Positions 59,741 to 64,000 of a stretch of 64,000 bases of DNA are shown piece after piece. A model generated the notes under the pieces. That model did no database searches, had not been told where the DNA came from, and saw only the letters and a list, made by a program, of their open reading frames with translations. Both the position numbers and the translations under genes were made by a program. Source of the DNA: a virus; the IMG/VR virus record IMGVR_UViG_3300023184_000025, positions 186,001-250,000 of that record; one strand, 5' to 3'. Each line of letters opens with the position of its first letter. Position 1 is the first letter of the stretch.

Positions 59741-60543
59741 CAACCGGGGCGTTGATATTTGCATTCAACAACAGCGATATTGATTATCTTGCTCTGGCAG
59801 CCTGGTCAGCTGACAATATAAAACGTCACCTGGGTATTCCTGTGGCAGTAGTAACTGATGTTTTAGAATCAGACCATCTTGACAAATTTGATCATGTGAT
59901 CACTGCATCAACTGATGCTGGCGGCCATCGTTTCTTTGATGATATTGGCAAGTCTGTGCCCTGGTTTAATTCTAATAGAACTGATGCATACAGCCTAAGC
60001 CCTTGGGATAACACATTGGTACTTGATGCCGATTATGTAGTAGCTAGTAATCAATTAAAATGTGTATTAAATACAACTCAAAACTTTTTATGTCATCGTT
60101 GGTCATACGATCTTACAGGCACACAAGACTTTGAAGATTTAAATTACTTTGGTCGATACAAAATGCCCATGTGGTGGGCCACAGTGATGTATTTTAAACG
60201 CGGCCAAGAATCACAGTTGATTTTTGAATCAATGACAATGATTAAACAAAATTGGCAACATTATAAAAATATCTATGGAACAGGTAGGTCTGTTTATCGT
60301 AACGACCATGCACTAAGTATTTCTCTTTGCATGTTAAATGGACACACAATCGATCATTCAACCATTCCTTGGAGTTTGGCCAGCGTGACGCCTTCGCACA
60401 AACTGTCAGAGATTGGTCGAGACTATTATAAGATTGATTTTAAAAACAGTGAGGGGAAACCTCGTTGGGTGGATATTAAAAACTGTGATTTTCATGCCAT
60501 GGGTAAACAACAACTGGGAGTTATTGTTGCCAATCCTTGCTGA
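59737..60543 (+). CDS. Glycosyltransferase-like protein 1 (GT-A type)
   Basis: The 268-residue protein has a GT-A-like start (GALIFAFNNSDIDYLALAAW, then IPVAVVTD) and a DxD-type motif LVLDADYVV near residue 98, which in this fold binds a metal and the nucleotide sugar. Later parts (KMPMWWATVMYFKRG, HRWSYDLTG) are typical of viral sugar transferases of this kind. It is the first of three related genes and overlaps the small gene before it. The acceptor may be host lipopolysaccharide or a phage glycan. Confidence 0.65.
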   Translation: MTTGALIFAFNNSDIDYLALAAWSADNIKRHLGIPVAVVTDVLESDHLDKFDHVITASTDAGGHRFFDDIGKSVPWFNSNRTDAYSLSPWDNTLVLDADYVVASNQLKCVLNTTQNFLCHRWSYDLTGTQDFEDLNYFGRYKMPMWWATVMYFKRGQESQLIFESMTMIKQNWQHYKNIYGTGRSVYRNDHALSISLCMLNGHTIDHSTIPWSLASVTPSHKLSEIGRDYYKIDFKNSEGKPRWVDIKNCDFHAMGKQQLGVIVANPC

Positions 60544-61306
60544 ACGTGGTTATCTTATTCCGGCAATTGACACTGACTCTGTTGACTATTTGAGTTGTGC
60601 TGTACAACTTGCTAGATCTATTCGCCAGTGGCATCCAGATGCCAATATATCTGTGCTGTCAGTAAAACGATGTAGTGACCCTGTGTTTGATCATGTGATT
60701 CCGTTGCCACATGGTGACCTAGGAGGATATGCCAACGACTGGCAAGTATTTGCCGCTAGCCCTTATAGACAAACTATTAAACTAGAAGCAGACATGATTG
60801 CCGCCAGCCCAATTGACCATTGGTGGACCTTGTTTGAACACCAAGATGTAGCAATTAGTCAAGGCTGTAGAGATTTTTACGGACAGATAAGTAAGTCAAG
60901 ATATTACAGAAAAGTTTTTGATTCTAACAACTTACCTGATGTTTACAATGCTATAACTTACTGGCGTGTAAGCCAAACAGCCAGAGAATTTTTTGATTTA
61001 GTAAGGGCAATATTTTCTGACTGGGATTCCTTTAAAAAATTATTGAAATTCCCTGATACTACCCCCACAACTGATTTAGTATATGCTATGGCCGCCAAAA
61101 TAGTTGGTATTGAGCATTGTACACTACCAATAAACTTTGGTCCTAAAATTGTTCATATGAAGCGTTACATCATACCCACGCATACCAGTGATTGGAGCAA
61201 AGAATTAATCTGGGAAAATGCCAATCCAGGACTAAGGATACATACAATTACACAAAGTGGATTTTTTCATTATCACATAAAAGATTGGGTCACAGCCGTT
61301 GAATGA
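60527..61306 (+). CDS. Glycosyltransferase-like protein 2
   Basis: I choose the TTG at 60527, with GGGAG six bases upstream, because the product then begins MPILAERGYLIPAIDTDSVDYLSC, in line with the start of the previous protein; a longer reading back to 60413 would overlap the upstream gene by 131 bases. The 259 residues contain ANISVLSVK and TIKLEADMIAASPID, the second a DxD-like strand, and a late LPINFGPKIVHMKRY. It is probably a paralogue of the preceding gene. The overlap is then 17 bases. Confidence 0.6.
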   Translation: MPILAERGYLIPAIDTDSVDYLSCAVQLARSIRQWHPDANISVLSVKRCSDPVFDHVIPLPHGDLGGYANDWQVFAASPYRQTIKLEADMIAASPIDHWWTLFEHQDVAISQGCRDFYGQISKSRYYRKVFDSNNLPDVYNAITYWRVSQTAREFFDLVRAIFSDWDSFKKLLKFPDTTPTTDLVYAMAAKIVGIEHCTLPINFGPKIVHMKRYIIPTHTSDWSKELIWENANPGLRIHTITQSGFFHYHIKDWVTAVE

Positions 61307-61646
61307 AACTACAGAAAATTTTTGGAAAGCATTCAATGAATGGGATCCACCGCCACCAAAACCAATATTTCATCGGTTATATCATGATGATGCAGGTCTT
61401 CCTTTATTTTATAGCATGGAGGATGTGCCAGGTAATTATATTGAAATTGACAGAGAAACATTTTCCTCGTTGCCAAGTAATGTTCGAGTAGTCGACAATA
61501 AATTAACCTACATAAAACACACTATCACTAATAAATTGGTTCCTGGAGACACAGGAACACCCTGTGATCCTAGAGATATCTGTGTTGTTGTAGATAATTC
61601 TATACCTAATATAAAATGGAGTTTAAGAACCAATGAAACAAGTTGA
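61299..61646 (+). CDS. Small conserved protein of the sugar-enzyme operon
   Basis: The 115-residue protein is read from a TTG at 61299, overlapping the previous stop. It contains WDPPPPKPIFHRLYHDDAG, LFYSMEDVPGNYIEID and CDPRDICVVVD, which form a pattern I know from small proteins of marine T4-like phages. The ATG at 61303 is in another frame and gives only 62 residues with no such pattern. Function is not known. Confidence 0.6.
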   Translation: MNETTENFWKAFNEWDPPPPKPIFHRLYHDDAGLPLFYSMEDVPGNYIEIDRETFSSLPSNVRVVDNKLTYIKHTITNKLVPGDTGTPCDPRDICVVVDNSIPNIKWSLRTNETS

Positions 61647-62559
61647 TATTGCTGATCTTGATGTGATTTACCTCAGCTATGATGAGCCACTCAAAGAAGA
61701 ATTCTGGGTTAAGATTAAGAACATGGTTCCTTGGGCAAAACGTGTTGATGGGGTCAACGGTTCGGATGCCGCACACAAAGCCGCCGGCGACGCCAGCGAA
61801 ACAGAACGATTTATTTTGATCGACGGCGACAATTTACCCGATTCAAGATTTTTTAATCTAACATTAGATTTAAAAGATTGCAATGAACCTAATTCAGTGT
61901 TTCGTTGGAGAGCACGTAATCATATCAACGGATTAATGTACGGCAATGGCGGATTAAGTTCCTGGACTCGAGAATTTGTGTGGAATATGAAAACTCACGA
62001 AAACACTGATGGTCGAGATGAGAGTCTTGTTGAGTTTTGCTTTGAACCCAATTATTTTGCCATGTACGATTGTTACAGTACCACCTATCCAAACGGAACG
62101 TCGTTTCAGGCCTGGCGAGCAGGATTTAGAGAAGGCGTCAAGATGTGCCTGGACAAAGGTCATAAACCATCAGTGGCTGAATTTAGAGATCGTGTACATA
62201 AACGTAATTTTGATCATCTTACAATTTGGCATAATGTAGGAACCGATGCTGAAAACGGCGCCTGGGCCATTGCTGGCAGTAGAATGGGTACTTACATGAC
62301 TATGCTAACTGATTGGGATTATCGGCTAGTTCAAAATTTTGATGCGTTAGCAACCTTGTGGGATACTGTTAAAGACCACACTCCGGAAATTGTGTTTGAT
62401 AGAATTGCCAACGAATTAAATCAACAATTAGATTTACCTGTTATTGTTTTGGGTCGAGAAGAAAGTGAATTTTTTAAACATCATTACCTAAGCAATTGGC
62501 ACAATCGCGGCGTTATGGTACGAGAAATTGATGTTATTCGAAGTCAAGAAGGCTGGTAA
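61633..62559 (+). CDS. Glycosyltransferase-like protein 3
   Basis: The 308-residue protein starts with LDVIYLSYDEP, then WAKRVDGVNGSDAAHKAAGD, and a DxD-type motif FILIDGDNLPD near residues 61-70. The rest has Trp-rich conserved parts (FRWRARNHINGLMYGNGGLS). This arrangement is a common GT-A-like family in marine phages. It overlaps the preceding gene by 14 bases, and its 3' end overlaps that of the convergent SGNH gene by 26 bases. Confidence 0.68.
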   Translation: MKQVDIADLDVIYLSYDEPLKEEFWVKIKNMVPWAKRVDGVNGSDAAHKAAGDASETERFILIDGDNLPDSRFFNLTLDLKDCNEPNSVFRWRARNHINGLMYGNGGLSSWTREFVWNMKTHENTDGRDESLVEFCFEPNYFAMYDCYSTTYPNGTSFQAWRAGFREGVKMCLDKGHKPSVAEFRDRVHKRNFDHLTIWHNVGTDAENGAWAIAGSRMGTYMTMLTDWDYRLVQNFDALATLWDTVKDHTPEIVFDRIANELNQQLDLPVIVLGREESEFFKHHYLSNWHNRGVMVREIDVIRSQEGW

Positions 62560-63244
62560 TAGCGTTGGCCAGGTCTTGATGTGCTTGCGGCCCGTAGTGA
62601 AAGTTATCTCTTGCTTTATCTGATTGAGTTAATGGCGGGATTACATTATCTCCTAATACATCGTAGTCAACTGCCTGGTCATGCCAATTTGGGATGAAGC
62701 TATGTACTAATTTGATATTTTTAGCTAACAAACATATTTTTTTAAAATTTGTAAACCAATTACTAAAGTTTTCTTCTGAAGAATAAAATGGCTCGCACTC
62801 TGTCCGTTCGTCATCAAACCAGGCAGATTCAGGTCGCTCTCTGCGATGACTAAATGTATAATGTACAATTATAGCACTAGGGTGAAACAATGTTAGTAAC
62901 TGTTGAAGTTTTCTTGCAATCCAGTCATTACTTGCTCCGTTTAAGCTAAAATTTAAAACTTGATGTGATAGATGTTGCTCAATGAGATCAGCATACCGTT
63001 TGTTATTATTAACACCTAGTCCTAGAGTAAAACTATCACCTAGTACCAGTATTGCATTAGGATTAAAGGTTGAAACATTGTGTGTTCTAAATCCTATTTC
63101 GTTAAATTGATAAGTTACAGATGGATGTTGCTTGAATACTTGACGATTTGGGCAATGTTCTAAACTGTCTAATCCTAGCTCTGTAGCATGCATGCCAGTA
63201 TAAAAAGGAATATTGATATATTGTTTGACAAGATCTGCATACAT
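62534..63244 (-). CDS. SGNH/GDSL-family hydrolase
   Basis: The start is placed at the ATG at 63244, giving 236 residues; a TTG at 63259 would collide with the start codon of the divergent gene. Block I is ILVLGDSFTLG with Ser71, block II-III NFSLNGASNDW with Asn102, and block V DNFH with Asp213 and His216, so the catalytic Ser-His-Asp set is present. Such enzymes remove acyl groups, often acetyl groups of sugars. Beside three glycosyltransferase-like genes, a role in trimming sugar esters is likely but inferred. Confidence 0.78.
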   Translation of the reverse strand: MYADLVKQYINIPFYTGMHATELGLDSLEHCPNRQVFKQHPSVTYQFNEIGFRTHNVSTFNPNAILVLGDSFTLGLGVNNNKRYADLIEQHLSHQVLNFSLNGASNDWIARKLQQLLTLFHPSAIIVHYTFSHRRERPESAWFDDERTECEPFYSSEENFSNWFTNFKKICLLAKNIKLVHSFIPNWHDQAVDYDVLGDNVIPPLTQSDKARDNFHYGPQAHQDLANAITSLLDFE

Positions 63245-63249
63245 AAATA
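63242..63249 (+). promoter_or_regulatory. Late-promoter-like motif in a divergent start region (CATAAATA)
   Basis: CATAAATA lies ten bases before the ATG at 63259, matching seven of eight bases of the T4 late consensus. It overlaps the start codon of the SGNH gene on the other strand, so use of one gene may interfere with the other. Confidence 0.4.
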
Positions 63250-63258
63250 TTTTTCTCA

Positions 63259-64000
63259 ATGAACGTTCTAATACTTACCCCCGATCGAGTAGGCTCTACT
63301 TTATTACAAAGATTGATAACAATCTACGCTAATGTCAATGAAAATTATGAGCCATTGACTATTAATTTACATGAGTTAACTAATGGCTTAGTGAGATACG
63401 ACCATGAAACATTTAATAGAAAAGTACTGGGCAAAAAAGCTGATGGTTGGGGATACCATCAAACTCTGCAGACTATTTCAGGATTAATTGACAATTGCGG
63501 CCATGATGTAGTAAGCCGTTTAGCTCACTATCATTTAAAAAATCGTAAAGATAACACAAGTGATCAATTGGCATTTTACAAATATCTCAATGAAAATTTT
63601 TATATTATTGCGGCCCGTCGAGAAAATTTATTTGAGCATGCAATGAGCTGGTGCATTGCGGTTGAGTCTAAAAAATTAAATGTATACTCGTTTGATGAAA
63701 AGTTTAAGACCTACAATGATATATTAAAAAATCCAGTTACCGTACAGGCTGAAATGATCAAGAAGTACCTAACACAGTACAGAGAATACATGGACTGGGT
63801 AGACAACCATTTTCAAGTCAACAGTTATTTTGAGTACGAACGTAATTTACCCAATATTGAAGAGTACATATTTAATTTAAGAGTTTTTCAAAAATATACA
63901 AAACCTCTTACCTGGGCCGACCGTTGGGACATATCCTGGAAGGATTGGAATCAAATGCATTACCTGTTAAGCTTAGTGCCGTTTGATCATAAATTTTCTC
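63259..64000 (+). CDS. Sulfotransferase-like protein, N-terminal part (runs off right edge)
   Basis: An open frame of 247 codons runs from an ATG at 63259 to the right edge without a stop. The start MNVLILTPDRVGSTLLQRLI has the P-loop-like form PxxxGSTLL of the 5'-phosphosulfate-binding site of sulfotransferases. A later YIIAARRENLFEHAMSW matches the second, 3'-phosphate-binding region (an Arg followed by a Ser-containing helix). This kind of protein is common in marine T4-like phages beside glycosyltransferases. Enzyme activity is inferred; the C-terminus is unseen. Confidence 0.65.
   Translation, partial: MNVLILTPDRVGSTLLQRLITIYANVNENYEPLTINLHELTNGLVRYDHETFNRKVLGKKADGWGYHQTLQTISGLIDNCGHDVVSRLAHYHLKNRKDNTSDQLAFYKYLNENFYIIAARRENLFEHAMSWCIAVESKKLNVYSFDEKFKTYNDILKNPVTVQAEMIKKYLTQYREYMDWVDNHFQVNSYFEYERNLPNIEEYIFNLRVFQKYTKPLTWADRWDISWKDWNQMHYLLSLVPFDHKFS

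Noticed and set aside
60413-60526. N-terminal extension of glycosyltransferase-like protein 2
   Set aside because: It would overlap the previous gene by 131 bases, and the extra residues look like out-of-frame sequence; the TTG at 60527 has a ribosome binding site.
61303-61491. 62-residue frame starting at ATG 61303
   Set aside because: Other frame of the same bases encodes the conserved WDPPPPKPIF protein.
1-64000. CRISPR arrays, insertion sequences, integrase or attachment sites
   Set aside because: No spaced direct repeats, transposase or recombinase patterns were seen.

Overview
The window is a large part of the genome of a T4-like (myovirus-type) bacteriophage, probably from an aquatic environment. 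The evidence is a recognisable T4 set: capsid and prohead genes (gp20, gp21, gp22, gp23 and an acidic core protein), baseplate genes (gp26, a gp48-like gene, gp53, gp5, gp25, gp6 and a giant gp7-like gene), the late sigma factor gp55, and the recombination nuclease pair gp46/gp47. T4-type late promoter motifs (TATAAATA-like) lie before several virion genes. The host cannot be fixed from the sequence. A Bug/TctC-type periplasmic binding protein points weakly to a Gram-negative proteobacterium. No tRNA, CRISPR, integrase or insertion sequence was recognised.

Layout. (1) 1-6070, minus strand: tail-fibre and other virion-decoration genes, one cut by the left edge. (2) 6138-7117, plus strand: a GIY-YIG-like gene and a small gene behind a sigma70-like promoter. 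(3) 7248-16652, minus strand: the head module gp23, gp22, gp21, core proteins and gp20, then a tape-measure-like protein carrying a transglycosylase-like domain. The gp23 reading frame is interrupted by an in-frame TAA. (4) 16695-21235, plus strand: gp26, a small baseplate-associated gene, then a tightly coupled cargo operon with two amidinotransferase-family enzymes, an acetyltransferase-like protein and a DUF6614-like protein. (5) 21236-21687: a 452-bp gap between convergent genes, with several hairpins and a terminator but no convincing gene. (6) 21688-30522, minus strand: GIY-YIG protein, radical SAM protein and partner, gp46, a TctC/Bug binding protein, an ANL-family adenylate-forming enzyme, gp47 and gp55. 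The two metabolic genes sit between gp47 and gp46. (7) 30639-59359, plus strand: the baseplate and tail-fibre module, dominated by one 14.3-kb gene. (8) 59432-64000: a small conserved gene, three glycosyltransferase-like proteins, a small conserved gene, an SGNH hydrolase on the minus strand and a sulfotransferase-like gene cut by the right edge.

How it fits together. gp55 has a strong sigma70-like promoter and would be made early; it would then direct RNA polymerase to late promoters before the head, tail and baseplate genes. gp46/gp47 process DNA ends for recombination. The cargo genes (amidinotransferases, ANL enzyme, binding protein, radical SAM enzyme, sugar and sulfate or ester modifying enzymes) are not needed to build a virion, and probably alter host metabolism, host surface or phage components. 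No homology search could be run: family names rest on motifs and gene order read by eye.
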